This document shows positions 10,170 through 21,023 of a DNA stretch of 64,000 bases, piece after piece (position 1 is the first letter of the stretch; each line of letters opens with the position of its first letter). The stretch is from Euborellia annulipes. Lineage: Eukaryota; Arthropoda; Insecta; Dermaptera; Anisolabididae. Position numbers and translations under genes: made by a program. The stretch spans positions 1-64,000 of the forward strand of contig JAKCPI010006285.1 of NCBI GenBank assembly GCA_023213315.1. Reading direction: 5' to 3'. The notes beneath the pieces were generated by a model. It had not been told where the DNA came from and ran no database searches. It worked only from the letters and a program-made list of their open reading frames with translations.

Positions 10170-11253
10170 GTAGTTACATATAAAATTTGCGGGACATCGA
10201 ATCGAAATGCATGATTTCATCTCACTAAATTTTTAAATTATTTTTATATCTAAAACTGAAGATCTTTCTTAAAGTTCTATACCTTTTAAGATTGAACAAA
10301 ATTCCCATATAAAAGTTTTAAAATTGAAAACATTAAGTTTAAAAATAAACATTTCGTTACACAATCAATTGTGTAGTAGCGTTAATATTATTCCCCTCCC
10401 AGCAATCCCCTGGGAATGAACGATTCCTGCATTTTTATGACATCATCGAAGCGAAACTTAATCGTTTTTTTTTTTATTCAAGTGAAGCCTTTTGCGTTAT
10501 GTAACCTAAGTTGATTACGCTAATTAACGCAAATGAAAATGAATTGTTCTGGAGGATAGAGTGTCAAAAAAACAAGAGCGCGCGCGAGTCCGGCTGTTGA
10601 TGATGATGATGATGATGACGACGATGTGCCAATATTTTAGATAAATAGCATTTGGAGGAGAAATAGGAGGAATAGATTGGCCCCAGAGGAGAGTTCAACT
10701 GATTAGCATCCTTCACAACTATTTGAAATATCAAAACATCGGAGTTCCAGTCCATCATCGTTAAACATTACTTGAATTGCTAATCAATTCGGCCAATAGA
10801 AAATAATTTATGCCAGTTGGCAATCGCCACTAGGTAGATAAATGGACTCCAGAGAGAAGATTAACTAAAAAAAATAATAGAAATTAACATATTTCGAAAT
10901 TAATTTTGTTTATTTTGAAATTACAAATATAGTTAGTGACTGATGAATTCCTAACCTGGCAGGTTGATGATAAGTCAAAGCAAAGTTTGTCAGAATAACG
11001 TATATTTAATTCAAGTAGTCTATTAAATATTAAATCCTATGTTAGTTGGCACATACAATTTAAATATTTTCTATTATGATAGGAGAAAAAAATACATATT
11101 GAATTTAAACATCTGCTCTTTTGGGAACACCTATAAGACTTTTTATTGAATTGAGAAGTAAAATAATAACCTTTGATTACGTCATCATCCCCACCTATAG
11201 ACTAATATATATAGATATACTTTTCTATGTGTTCTAATTCTTGTTGTAACTTG
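10170..11253. other. Spacer, simple repeats only
   Basis: Contains a short (GATGAT)n tract at 10596-10625 and AT-rich DNA. No gene or shared repeat recognised. Confidence 0.4.
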
Positions 11254-11260
11254 TCCACAG

Positions 11261-11371
11261 GCCTGGGTACCTCGAGTTTAATTCCTGCTTCTGCCAGTAA
11301 GGGTTGAGATGCCGACCCGTAACCACCTCGTCTCCGCGTTTGTTGGCTTCAAATCCAGATTCTCTCATTTG
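11261..11371 (+). CDS. Candidate first coding or 5' UTR exon, copy 1
   Basis: Bounded by an acceptor-like TTGTCCACAG and an excellent donor GTGAGTAAT. An ATG at 11309 opens 21 codons (MPTRNHLVSA...) that end in phase 0 at the donor. Joining that frame to the exon at 26839 meets a stop after 46 codons. The segment may therefore be untranslated leader, or belong to another transcript. Base composition is clearly less AT-rich than its surroundings. Confidence 0.4.
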
Positions 11372-11689
11372 GTGAGTAATTCTTAAAATGTTTATAATTC
11401 TTATTCATTATTTAAATTGTATCGCGAGAGAGAGAGAGAAAGAAACGTTTTTAAGTGAAATGAAATCGTTAATTCTTTCGCATTTGTTTTTAACGAGAAA
11501 TATTATAGGCTTGAGACATAAAAAAAAGGGTTAAATGTTGTTGTTTTTATGATAAACAAAAAGTCCCTGGGTTGGCCGATTCGATTTCGATTTTAATTGG
11601 AAATCGATTTTCGATTCAAACTCGAATCGATTCAGTGTTTTGATAAAATCGATTTTTGACGGTCGATTTTCGATTTTACTTTTTTTTCA

Positions 11690-11850
11690 TCCACTCACAC
11701 TCACACACACATCCACAGTCTTCTCGGCAACTCTGGCCATATAAGACTTTTAACGATACATTAATAGTATTTTTATAATATACTGTATATATTTGGGGTC
11801 CAGGCTTTCTCATTTAAGCTATTTGGTATCCAATGACTTGCTTAATCGAT
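11690..11850 (-). mobile_element. SINE 1 fragment
   Basis: CACTCACACTCACACAC, CACAGTCTT, GGCCATATAAGACTTTTA and GGGGTCCAGGC are the inverse of the SINE 1 body seen at 21253-21491. The same piece recurs in the second duplication unit at about 12635-12790. Confidence 0.65.
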
Positions 11851-12135
11851 TTTACTCAGTTGCGGAACCGCATATCAGGTCCACATTTAGACATGTAAGT
11901 TAGTCTTTGTAAGAAATATAGAAGCTGATGTTTGGTTCTCTGGGTTTGTTAAAACTTACAAGTTATAAAGACTAAATAAATTATTTTGTATATGTGGTAT
12001 TTGTCTAACTTATACAAAGACTGTATATTTAGGCTTTATACAATTTATAAAGACTGAATAAATTGATTTGGGCTTCAGTAATGAAACGTTCTATTTTTTC
12101 TTTTTCCATAAACCGCTTGAAAATCATAAGCAGGC

Positions 12136-12231
12136 AACTTTACTCTTATACTTTATAGGAAAAATAGAAATGGTTGTCATGGTAACAAAATATATATTTT
12201 CTCATACTTATAAATTTTACAACTTGAACTT
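12136..12231 (-). mobile_element. HS element fragment
   Basis: Carries ACTTTACTCTTATACTTTATAGG, AAATGGTTGTCATGGTAAC and TTATAAATTTTACAACTTGAAC. It lies exactly between the two tandem units and may mark the duplication junction. Confidence 0.65.
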
Positions 12232-12239
12232 GACCACAG

Positions 12240-12339
12240 GCGAGTTTAATTCCTGCTTCTGCCAGTAAGGGCTGAGTCGCCGACCCATTACCACCTCGTC
12301 TCCGCGTTTGTTGGCTTCAAATCCAGATTCCCTCATTTG
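12240..12339 (+). pseudogene. Duplicated exon-like segment, copy 2, start codon lost
   Basis: Same segment as 11261-11371, with acceptor-like GACCACAG and donor GTGAGTAAC preserved. Nine bases are missing near its 5' end, and the ATG has become GTCG. If the exon codes for the N-terminus, this copy cannot start translation; if it is leader sequence, it could still be spliced. Confidence 0.4.
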
Positions 12340-13195
12340 GTGAGTAACTCTTAAAATGTTTATAATTATTATTCATTATTTAAATTGTATCGCGAGAGAG
12401 AGAGAGAAAGAAACGTTTTTAAGTGAAATGAAATCGTTAATTCTTTCCCATTTGTTTTTAACGAGAAATCCTATAGGCTTGAGTCATAAAAAGGGTTAAA
12501 TGTTGTTGTTTTTATGATAAACAAAAAAATCGAGCTCCCTGGGTTGGCCGATTCGATTTCGATTTTCTCGAATCGATTCAGTGTTTTAAAATCGATTTTT
12601 GACGGTCGATTTTCGACTTTACTCTTTTTTTCATTCACTCACACTCACACACACATCCACAGTCTTCTCGGCAACTCTGGCCATATAAGACATTTAACGA
12701 TACTAGTATTTTTATAATATATATATTTGGGGTCCAGGCTTTCTTATTTAAGCTATTTGGTATTCAATGGCTTGCTTAATCGGTTGCTTTACTCAGTTGG
12801 GGAACCGTATATCAGGTCCACATTTAGACATGTTAGTTAGTCTTTTTAAGAAATATAGAAGCTGATGTTTGGTTCTCTGGGTTTGTTAAAACTTACAAGT
12901 TATAAAGACTAAATAAATTATTTTGTATATGTTATATTTGTCTAACATATACAAAGACTGTATTTTTTAGCCTTTATACAATTTATAAAGACTGAATAAA
13001 TTGATTTGGGCTTCAGTAATGAAACGTTCTATTTTTCTTGTTCCATAAACCGCTTGAAAATCATAAGCAAAATCTTAAAATCAACTTATGGACACAACGC
13101 AAAAAAAAAATCGATTTTTTTCAAAATCGATTATTTGATTTCGATTTTAAATTCGACGAATCGAAAATCGATTCAGCCTCAGAAACCACAAACCT

Positions 13196-13345
13196 AGGCT
13201 ATAACACAGTGGCAAAATTCTTGCCCCTTGTGCTAAGGGTCAAGAGTCGCATCCCGTCTCATGCGACAATCAATTGAATTGGCTATCAATCAATTGAATA
13301 AATAGAGACAGAGTTTAAATGGCCTAAATTAATAAAAAAACAAAT
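13196..13345 (+). mobile_element. tRNA-related SINE, degenerate
   Basis: GTGCTAAGGGTCAAGAGTCGC and CAATTGAATAAATAGAGACAG match the layout of the SINE at 16620-16775. It ends in AAATGGCCTAAATTAATAAAAAAAC. Confidence 0.5.
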
Positions 13346-13416
13346 GAATGAGCAACTAAGTTATGAAACTTTACCTATGATGAAAGGTGTTTTAAGGTCC
13401 TCTGAGATGAAGGAAT

Positions 13417-13690
13417 AAATTCGGTTCAATGATTTTGATTAAAATTCAAAAATCATTTATTTTCTATATGCTCTTTAAAATGTATATTCTCATTTTGCCA
13501 TTGAAATCTTCTGAAGACCACTTTACTCCTACAGTTAGACTTCATTGGAAAGATAGGAGAAATGGTTGCCATGGTAACAAAATATAAATATTTTCCCATA
13601 CTTATAGATTTTACATCTTGAACTAAATATAAGCCGACACAAAAAATCTGGTGTGACAAGCACAGAACACAACTTTCGATTACCGAAGGT
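13417..13690 (-). mobile_element. HS element, H half only
   Basis: Runs from the GATTTTGATTAAAATTC block to the first arm and loop of the H hairpin, then stops at TTACCGAAGGT without the second arm. Confidence 0.7.
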
Positions 13691-13908
13691 TATGTAATGT
13701 ATTTTTGTATTTTTGAGTGAAATATTTTCTCTTCCATATGATTTGACAAAAAATAACTTGAAATTTATTTACTTGATTTTATAGTAAAATTAAGTTTCAA
13801 ATTTTTATTTTAACCAAATCATCGTTTTTAATAGTAATCAAAAATTTTAATAAAACTCACGAATCTGATAATTTAATCGCGGGCCCCTAGACCGCCATGT
13901 TATGTATA

Positions 13909-14945
13909 TAAAACTTAATAGATAACTTGCTTTTCTTCTAAAATGATTCACTTATTTATTTATTTTTTCCAAAGTCACGTTATTAGTGAGGTTTTTGTTT
14001 ACAAGAAAAATAAGATGCAATGTAACATTATTCTTATATCAATCAAACAAAAAAATATATTTTTTATAGTCAAGTGAAGATTACTTGTGGAACTCAATAG
14101 GTATTATGAAATATTACAAAACACAACGTTTGATTTTTTATTGCAAAAGTCAAATATAAATATTAAGACTCGTATTAATCCCATCAAAATTTTTTCTAGC
14201 CAGAGTTGATAGATCCTCCTATTAATTTTTACTTTTCTTACCTATGTATATATGTAATATATATATATAGTGAGAAAGTATTGGATTCATGTCAAAAATT
14301 CGATGTCGAGATTTTGATGGATCTTCACGTTTTGAAGGTCCCCTGAATCCAAAAAAGTGGTTTTCGCGACATGGTCTGTCTGTGTGTGTGTGTGTGTGTG
14401 TGTGTGGGGTGGTGGTGGGGTGTGTGTGTGTGTGTTCAATTTTAAGCATGAAGGAATTGAGCTACGAGGTTGAAATTTTATATTTAACTTTAAACACCCC
14501 CGGGACCGGAAAAATATGCTTTTAATCAAAATCGGCCAAAGATTACTAGTACTGTTACTGATGTACTTTTTTACCAGTTTTTTTGGATTTTATTAAAGAT
14601 TTAGCTCCAACGATGTTTTCCTTTAAAACTTAATAGATAACTAGCTTTTCTTCTAAAATGATTCACTTATTTTTTTCCCCCAAAGTCACGTTATTAACAA
14701 GTGAGGTTTTTGTTTACAAGAAAAATAAGATGCAATGTAACATTATTCTTATATCAATCAAACAAAAAATATATTTTTATAGTCAAGTGAAGATTACTTG
14801 TGGAACTCAATAGGTATTATGAAATATTACAAAACACAACGTTTGATTTTTTTTGCAAAAGTCAAATATAAATATTAAGGCTCGTATTAATCCCAATCAA
14901 ATTTTTTTCTAGCCAGAGTTGATAGATCCTCCTATTGATTTTTTT
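13909..14945. repeat. Direct repeat of about 320 bp flanking an HS copy
   Basis: 13909-14225 and 14627-14940 are nearly the same (AAAACTTAATAGATAACT..., GATGCAATGTAACATTATTC, CCAGAGTTGATAGATCCTCC). The HS copy at 14226-14615 lies between them. This is far longer than any target duplication, so a segmental duplication is implied. Confidence 0.8.
14226..14615 (-). mobile_element. HS element, S half
   Basis: S palindrome, the GATGTCGAGATTTTGATGG block, a (GT)n tract at 14380-14436, and the interior up to the TTAGCTCCAACGAT block. The H half is missing. Confidence 0.75.
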
Positions 14946-15013
14946 TTTTTTTAACTTACCATCTATGCATAATAAAATGTGAACGATTTTCTTTTAATTA
15001 ATTTTTTTTTTTA

Positions 15014-15124
15014 TTCGGGGGACCTCAAAACGTGTAAAATCTCGACTTAGAATTTTTGACATGAATCCAATACTTTCTCTCTATATAAATATATATTACA
15101 AATATAGGTAAGAGAAAGTAAAAA
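15014..15124 (+). mobile_element. HS element, S-end fragment
   Basis: GGGGACCTCAAAACGTGT through the S palindrome ending GTAAGAGAAAGTAAAAA. Confidence 0.7.
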
Positions 15125-15441
15125 TGAAATATGAAGGCTCAGAAATAGAATAAATTGATATAAGAATTTTAATAAGCCTATAAAAAGAAGAGATACAATT
15201 TTAAGTGTGGATATTCGAGAGAGAAAAAGAAATACGCCTATAGATAGGCAACTTGTACTCAAAGGATATTTCTTCTTATTTGAATAAAATTGCTTAAAAA
15301 CAAGTCTTTCACACTCCAAGCGTGGATTGTTTCCAGTTAAAAAATTACGGATAAAGGTTATTATATCATAATTAAATTATGTAAATTTAAATTACTATAT
15401 TTTGGAATTTAGGCTTTAATAGTTACAATCATTAGTAAAAG
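15125..15441. other. AT-rich, no gene recognised
   Basis: A 90-codon minus-strand frame spans the preceding HS fragment and this spacer. It has no motif and depends on repeat sequence, so it is not called. Confidence 0.4.
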
Positions 15442-15953
15442 AATTTGATTTTAGGTTTAACTGTGGTTTATTTGTAAAAGTTACAACGTTTCCGACACTC
15501 ATTCTGTGGCCTTCTTCAGATACAATTCAGCATAGATTATAAAGGTTGTTACATCTGTGACAATCTCAATTGAATTAGTTGAGAAAAAACAAGATGGCTG
15601 CCGCTTCTCGACATGCACGCCATCTATATATGAGCGATCGCAGCGGCCTACATACAATAAAATTCAACTATTGTATTTTTAAAGAATACTAGTAAAAATC
15701 CGTAAAAAAAACAAACATATTTGAATTTCGTATCAGATTGTATGTAGGGGCGCTGCGATCGCTCATAGAGATGGCGTGCATGTCGAGAAGCGGCAGACAT
15801 CTTGTTTTTTCTCAACTAATTGAATTGAGATTGTCACAGATCGTAACAACCTTTATAATCTTAGCTGAATTGTACCTGAAGAAGGTCACAGAATGAGTGG
15901 CCAAAACGTTGCAATTTTTACAAATAAACCAAAGTTAAACCTAAAATCAAATT
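15442..15953. mobile_element. Inverted pair of PLE 3' ends
   Basis: Arms 15442-15655 and 15738-15953 are inverse copies. Each outer end carries an AAACGTT / CTGAAGA motif pair followed outward by ATTTACAAATAAACC, typical of PLE terminal regions. The left copy reads on the minus strand and the right copy on the plus strand, giving a head-to-head 5'-truncated pair. The central 82 bp are unique. Confidence 0.6.
15489..15519 (-). ncRNA. Hammerhead-ribozyme-like core, PLE copy
   Basis: On the minus strand CTGAAGA (15519-15513) and GAAAC (from 15492) flank a GGCCAC/GTGTC-type stem II. These are the conserved CUGANGA and GAAA core boxes. The stem III side is very short (CGTT). The right arm's partner (15876-15906) has CAAA instead of GAAA and is probably inactive. 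Confidence 0.45.
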
Positions 15954-16399
15954 AATTAAATTACTATAATTTGAAAAATTGTTATTTAAAAACTATTTTT
16001 CAATATACATATTTTGTTTTTACATATCCATAACGCAAACGGAATTGTTTTAGGACTAAAGAATCAAAAACTCTCGGGTTTTATAAATCAAGTATAAAAA
16101 AAAAAAATTTATTAAATCACTTTCATTGTATGTGTTGTTCATATTTTTATAGGTCAAATAGATTATGAGTTATAAAAGCAATTGAATTTGACATTTGCCT
16201 CGTGGAACAATTTCAATTTTTATTATTGAATATTGACAAGACAAGAGGTCAGAGGTTCCTTTTCGAAATTGAATACTATTTAAATATGAATAAAAAAGGG
16301 TTAATAGAGATCGAAAGAATACTAAAATTTTATTGGGGGGAATGAAACCATCTTTTAATTAAATCGATCATGATAACGGGCGCCATTGTGTTTTGACTG
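15954..16399. other. AT-rich spacer
   Basis: No gene or shared repeat recognised. Confidence 0.4.
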
Positions 16400-16520
16400 C
16401 TGATAGAATCCCTTATGGTGACCGAAACGTTTGCGCTGAATAAAATATAGATAAAGCCTCTGTCAAATGAAAATCTCAAGCTAAGAAAACGTTTCGGCTG
16501 GGTTAATTAGATATCTTCAG
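16400..16520. mobile_element. Two facing PLE-end fragments
   Basis: On the plus strand CTGATAGA (16400) precedes GACCGAAACGTTTGC and AATAAAATA. On the minus strand CTGAAGA (16520-16514) precedes AGCCGAAACGTTTTC. The two face each other tail to tail. The plus copy has an extra base in the first core box, so only the minus one looks hammerhead-like. Confidence 0.45.
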
Positions 16521-16619
16521 TTCTTATGAGAATAATGGCTATCTCTATACACCATTGAAACAATTAGTACTTTTTTTTTGTTTTTGAGGAAAAATTAAAT
16601 GGATTAAATAAATTATTAG

Positions 16620-16775
16620 CCCTCGGAACTTGGTGTAGATGGTAGCATGCTGGCCATTTGTACCAAGGGTCGCTGGTTCCAGTCTTAAGGATTGATTGTT
16701 AATCCAATTGAAATAAATAGAGATGGAATCTAAATGGCCTTCGATGCCGAAACAGAACTTAATTTAAAAAAAAAT
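16620..16775 (+). mobile_element. tRNA-derived SINE (family 3)
   Basis: Head with A-box-like TTGGTGTAGATGGTAGCATG and B-box-like CGCTGGTTCCAGTC. The body has AATAGAGATGGAATC and the tail AAATGGCCTTCGATGCCGAAA followed by an A-rich end. The tail resembles fragments at 9972-10020 and 50335-50395. Confidence 0.65.
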
Positions 16776-16891
16776 AAATAAATTATACTAGCTGGCTCAT
16801 AATTAGCTTTCTTTTTAAAAAATGTAATAATTTTTTTTTTTAATGTGAAAATGGAGGTCAATTATGGTTCAGAAAATCTCACCAGTTTTTT

Positions 16892-16923
<32 letters not shown>

Positions 16924-16967
16924 CAGTAGGCCTACTGTATGTATTAATATATCGTAAATATTTTCAA

Positions 16968-17085
16968 TTTTTACTTTCTCTTATCTATAGGCCTAGATGT
17001 AATATTTAGAAAGAGGAAGTAATGCGATCATGTCAAAAATTTGATGTCGAAATTTTATTGGAATTACGTGTTTTTTCTATACTTA
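16968..17085 (-). mobile_element. HS element, S-end fragment
   Basis: TTTTTACTTTCTCTTATC, GCGATCATGTCAAAAATTTG and a degenerate continuation. It follows an A-run of about 30. Confidence 0.55.
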
Positions 17086-17144
17086 TAAAAAAATACAAAA
17101 TTTAAAAGGTTTGTTTTTCTGTATACACAGAGAGAATAAAATCT

Positions 17145-17288
17145 GCTTACTCAATTTAATATAACTTCATTAGCGTCTTAATGTAGCCTTAGTTTCACTA
17201 AGGGGTAGTAGATGATGTGAAAACAAAATTCGCACTCTGAGGATGGAATGTCTCCTCTCACTCTGAAGTTATATTAAATTGAGTAGGC
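17145..17288. mobile_element. 144-bp MITE with 25-bp inverted ends
   Basis: The left end CTTACTCAATTTAATATAAC and right end TTATATTAAATTGAGTAGGC are inverses, extending to AACTTCA/TGAAGTT. The interior holds TTTCACTAAGG and no frame. Superfamily not assigned; target duplication not clear. Confidence 0.65.
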
Positions 17289-18282
17289 TATAATCGTGTT
17301 ATTTTATAAAGTTCAAAATTTGCACATTTTCATTACTTTACCTGAGGTAGAAATTGTCCAAATTTGCATAAAAGAATTTGAATATTAATTAGTATAAAAA
17401 TAACCCACCCAGCTCTGGAATTATTAAAAATATACTTAAAAAAAAAAGAACTAGTTTTTTATACCGTACTTGACGGGTTATTGACTCATTAATTTTTTTA
17501 AATTCAGTTCATATAAAATTCGATTCAATTTCGCTTTTAATTATCAGATCTTTATCATTGAAAAATAAATAAATTCATAAAACATGAATATTTGTCTCTA
17601 CGACTATATAAATGAGACATTTAAAAGAACGAATGATTTCAATTAATTAATAGTTTGTTGACCTAGTTTGGGTTATTAAATGACTCGTTTTCTATATTTT
17701 TTAAAAGAACCAATAAAGATAAGAATATTTTTATTATTATAATGAAATTTTAATTAACCAGGTTTTTTTCGGGGATTTCTTCATTAATCCCCAACATACA
17801 TTCATCATATGGCGTAAGAGATAGAAATACTTGTATTTTTTTTTTTTTTTATTTAAATTAAGTCTATTTAAAGATGTGTTGTTTAGCTAATAAGTTCGAC
17901 AAGTTAGATAGAGAGCCGGTTTTGGTATTTTAATAAACAGGAATTTTTTTTTTCTTATTTCTCATTTGAAAAACATCGAAGCGGCGTTGTATAATTAATG
18001 AGCAGCTAATGAATAACAATGCAATCTCGTATTATAGCTGAATTAGGAAATTTTTTTAAACTTTAGTTTGTTTTTTAAAGGAGATATTTTTGTCTATATT
18101 TAGCTTCACCGACAGCTGAAGGTTAGATGGGTAGAGTTAATTTATTCACAAAAAAAAAATCAGAATTTGGAATGTCTGTGATAATAGGGTGGTGCAGATA
18201 AAAATATAGGAAACTTAGAAAACTTTATTTGATGTTGAAAATGTGTTCTATAAGAATGGAAATTATATTAGACAATCACTTT
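17289..18282. other. AT-rich spacer
   Basis: Homopolymer-rich DNA. No exon, tRNA or shared repeat identified. Confidence 0.4.
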
Positions 18283-18400
18283 TTTACTTTCTCTCGCCTA
18301 TGTATATATGGACGGTGTTATGCATAAAACAACCAAACGCCATTATGATCGAAATTGATTTAAAACCGCCATTATGTAGGGAAAAGAAGATCTGCCTTTT
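18283..18400. repeat. HS S-end stub plus dispersed repeat E
   Basis: TTTTTTACTTTCTCTCGCC is a bare S-end half. It is followed by GGACGGTGTTATGCATAAA...CGCCATTATGATCGAAATTG, which recurs at 19322-19385 and, diverged, at 32273-32320. Confidence 0.5.
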
Positions 18401-18432
18401 TATTTAAATCACAACATTATTATTCTGTGCAC

Positions 18433-19260
18433 TTTTTACTTTCTCTTACCTCTATATATGTTAATATATAGAGAAAGTATTGAATTCATATCAAAAATTC
18501 GATGTCGAGATTTTGACGGATATACACGTTTTGAGGTCCCCTGAATCCAAAAAAGTGGTTTTCGCGACATGGTCTGTCTGTCTGTAAACAAAATATCTCA
18601 AGAACGAAAAGAGCTAGGAGGTTGAAATTTTATATTTAAGTTAGGCACCCCCAAGGGACGTGACACGAAGCTTTTCAACAAAATCGACCAAAGAGTACTA
18701 GTAGTTTACTGATGCATTTTTCAGTTTTTTTTTTTTTTTTTTTTGATTTTCTCAAAATTCGTTCCAACGATTTTTTTTGAATTCAAAAATCAATTATTTT
18801 TTTACAAAATATAAATATTTTCCCATACTTATAAATTGTACATTCTTCTTTCTAGGATGTACAATTTATAAGTATGGGAAAATATTTATATTTTGTAAAA
18901 AAAAATAATTGATTTTTGAATTTAAAAAAATCGTTGGAACGAATTTTGAGAAAAAAAAAAAAAAAAAAACTGAAAAATGCATCAGTAAACTACTAGTACT
19001 CTTGGTCCGATTTTGTTGAAAAGCTTGGTGTCAGTCCCTTGGGGGTGCCTAACTTAAATATAAAATTTCAACCTCCTAGCTCTTTTCATTCTTGAGATAT
19101 TTTGTTTAGAAAGAAGATAGAAAAAAGAATTGTACATCTTGAAATGTACCGTGCTGTCGGAAACTAAATACATGTCGACACAAAAAGGAGCACAGAACAC
19201 AACTTTCGATTACCGAAGGTAAGAAAGTTGTGTGCTCTGCGCCAGTCACACCAGATTTTT
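18433..19260 (-). mobile_element. HS element with an internal inverted duplication
   Basis: Starts with the S end and finishes with the H hairpin, as a normal minus copy does. Its middle has been doubled in inverse: about 18590-18840 reads S to H, and 18857-19111 reads back as its inverse around TTCTTCTTTCTAGG. The result is a foldback with arms of about 250 bp inside one element. Confidence 0.7.
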
Positions 19261-19321
19261 CTAATTATTTCAAATTTTTCCATATCTCTTCACTGCATCC
19301 TTTGTCCACAAAATATAATAA

Positions 19322-19385
19322 TTGGACGATGTTATGCATAAAGGAACCAAGCGCCATTATGATCGAAATTGATTTAATTTTTATT
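19322..19385. repeat. Dispersed repeat E, second copy
   Basis: GGACGATGTTATGCATAAAG, CAAGCGCCATTATGATCG, AATTGATTTAA. Same orientation as the copy at 18313. Confidence 0.6.
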
Positions 19386-20202
19386 GATATTTCAATTTAG
19401 TAGAACTTCGAAATTCCAAAAGAAACTGTTCTGAGGCGGTGATCGCAACCAAAATCGTTCCATTTCCTGACCAATTTTGAATTTTAGGGTTTAACAAAGT
19501 TTAAAATTTATTCAATAGGCCTAATGTTATTATTATTTATTGATACAGATGATATATATTGTACAAATGTGATGCGAGGAGAGAAGAAAAGAAAAATTTC
19601 AAAGGTTTAATATAATAAACACATTGTTAGAAAATAGCGCACTTAATTAGTATAACACGAAATCTGGTCCCTCTTTTAGCACGAAGGCTATGTCCTCATA
19701 GCACCATCCTTGAAGAAAAAGAGGCAGCTCACTAGGCTTACTCTGTCCATAAATTCGTCCTCAAAGACCCGCAGAAAATGCTTTGGAATTTATTTAATAA
19801 ATAAATATAAAAACTGCTAGTGTGCTAGGGCGTGACTTTGGTTTACGTTACGGCCTTCAAGGCAAGAAAATTTCTGAGACATGCGAATTCCGAACTACTA
19901 CTGTACTTAAAATATGCCAAATTTTCATTTGAATTTTGACCCCTATTTTTTTAAGTGTTGAATCACTTCTTTAATTAAACTTGTTTGCTTTTTTTTTATT
20001 TTGTTTTGAATGTACTGAACTATTTCACGAAAATTATATAACGGACCCGATCACAACAACTTAAAATTCCATTATAGTCCTCATAAACGTTCATGACATC
20101 ATTGTAATATATATCTCTCTCTCTGTCTATCGAGTCAATAGAACCAAATAAGTTCTCTCTAGTCAACAATTTAGGATGACCTCTGTTTAAATGAGATCTG
20201 CC
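19386..20202. other. Spacer with one GC-richer island
   Basis: The island at about 19650-19790 has a short minus-strand open run (EDEFMDRVSLVSCLFFFKDG) before a stop. It has no clear splice sites and is not called as a gene. The remainder is AT-rich. Confidence 0.35.
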
Positions 20203-20372
20203 AAACAAATATTCCCAGAAGAAGAAGACGATGATGATGGTGATGGTGAGAAGTGGGAGGGGAAGACCAGAAGTGGAAAAGAGCTCTGAGGCCAAGCAGT
20301 CTCGGTCAGGTTGTCCTGTCCCCCCTGGGAAAACATCTTGCACAAATCAATCAACCTGCCAAGAAAAGAGAG
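20203..20372 (-). CDS. Candidate terminal exon of a minus-strand gene
   Basis: Preceded on the minus strand by a strong acceptor (pyrimidine tract CTCTCTCTTTTCTTGGCAG). The frame LIDLCKMFSQGGQDNL runs through a Ser-rich stretch to a TAA near 20203. Its first base completes a codon left by the donor at about 20628, so it joins 20629-20825 in phase. Protein not recognised. A different frame (20020-20343) is longer but has a stop just after the acceptor. Confidence 0.35.
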
Positions 20373-20628
20373 AGAAAGAGAATTCGCAATTGGCAACACA
20401 CACAAAATTATTTGGATGACGTCAATGAAACCGACTTGTGTGTGTTAAAACAACAAAAAAATTCCGGGCCGGAAAGGAGGGTATAATTAAAAATTCCTGG
20501 ATAATATTTTTTTTCTTCAAATTCCAAGTTATGAATGAATGAACAGGAATGAATGGATTCTAATCAACAGGTGGGTTTAAGTAACAAACACGCCAGAGGG
20601 GCAGGCTGAGCTTTTCGTTAGGGGAGGA

Positions 20629-20825
20629 CTAAACGACCTCTCTGGCCCAGTCATTAAAGTTTTTTCTCGCATTTGGTTACCAATTAAATTTAACAAATTC
20701 TTGGAATCATCTAAATGAAATGACTCAACTGAAAGCAAACCATCCGTGTAATATTCGCAAACAATATTAGTTAAATTCAATTTGCTCGAAATAAGAGAGA
20801 GAAATTTTACTACTGTCTTGTACAA
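20629..20825 (-). CDS. Candidate upstream exon of the same minus-strand gene
   Basis: The minus-strand open frame includes TVVKFLSLISSKLNL, CEYYTDGLLSVESFHLDD and MREKTLMTGPE. It ends at a possible donor GAGAG|GTCGTT in a phase that fits the exon at 20203-20372. The donor is weak, and the 5' limit is uncertain (ACTTGTACAAG or beyond). Unspliced, the frame continues to a stop at 20577. Function unknown. Confidence 0.3.
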
Positions 20826-20929
20826 GTATAAAGAGAAAATTTTCGCCGTTTTAATTAACTTCTGTTAGTTTAGCAGAACATTTATTCCAATAGTAATCGC
20901 TTTGTGTTTGGGCTGGACACGAGAGAAGA

Positions 20930-20990
20930 CCAGCTCCGGTTTATCCACCAAAGACACTATTATTTTGGGCTGCATAACCCCATCATCAGT
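20930..20990 (-). ncRNA. PLE hammerhead-like remnant
   Basis: The minus strand reads CTGATGATGGGGTT, then GCAGCCCAAAATA. The first core box is intact and a GGG/CCC-type stem II is present, but GAAA has become CAAA. AATAAATGTTCTGC follows downstream. It is probably a decayed PLE terminal region. Confidence 0.35.
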
Positions 20991-21023
20991 GCAAATAATA
21001 CTAACAGGAAGTGGCAAAATAAA

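Larger units (their letters stand above)
11254..13060. repeat. Tandem duplication, two units of about 0.85 kb
   Basis: Unit 1 (about 11254-12134) and unit 2 (about 12231-13060) share the exon-like segment, a (GA)n tract, a minus-strand SINE piece (ATCCACAGTCTTCTCGGCAA), and AATCGATT-rich hAT sequence. Between them lies a 95-bp HS fragment. Divergence is modest and includes small indels. Confidence 0.8.
11570..13190 (-). mobile_element. hAT-like element (family of 32904-35238), rearranged copy
   Basis: GGGTTGGCCGATTCGATTTC at 11570 and 12539 resembles the right end of the hAT at 32904-35238. 12983-13190 is the inverse of its left 250 bp, including TTCATAAACCGCTTG-type sequence and AATCGATT clusters. 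The tandem duplication has doubled one end. Non-coding. Confidence 0.6.

Noticed and set aside
10030..10220. snRNA or 5S rRNA gene
   Set aside because: GC-rich and compact, but conserved snRNA or 5S boxes could not be matched; left as an uncertain exon candidate.
14222..14529. His/Thr-repeat frames on both strands
   Set aside because: Translation of the (GT)n tract in an HS copy; no independent coding evidence.
15047..15319. 90-codon minus-strand frame
   Set aside because: Starts outside and ends inside an HS S-end fragment; low-complexity Leu/Phe/Ser composition.
20020..20343. 107-codon minus-strand frame with a membrane-like stretch
   Set aside because: Begins at a non-ATG codon and has a stop just upstream between the strong acceptor and its start; the overlapping frame fits the splice site better.
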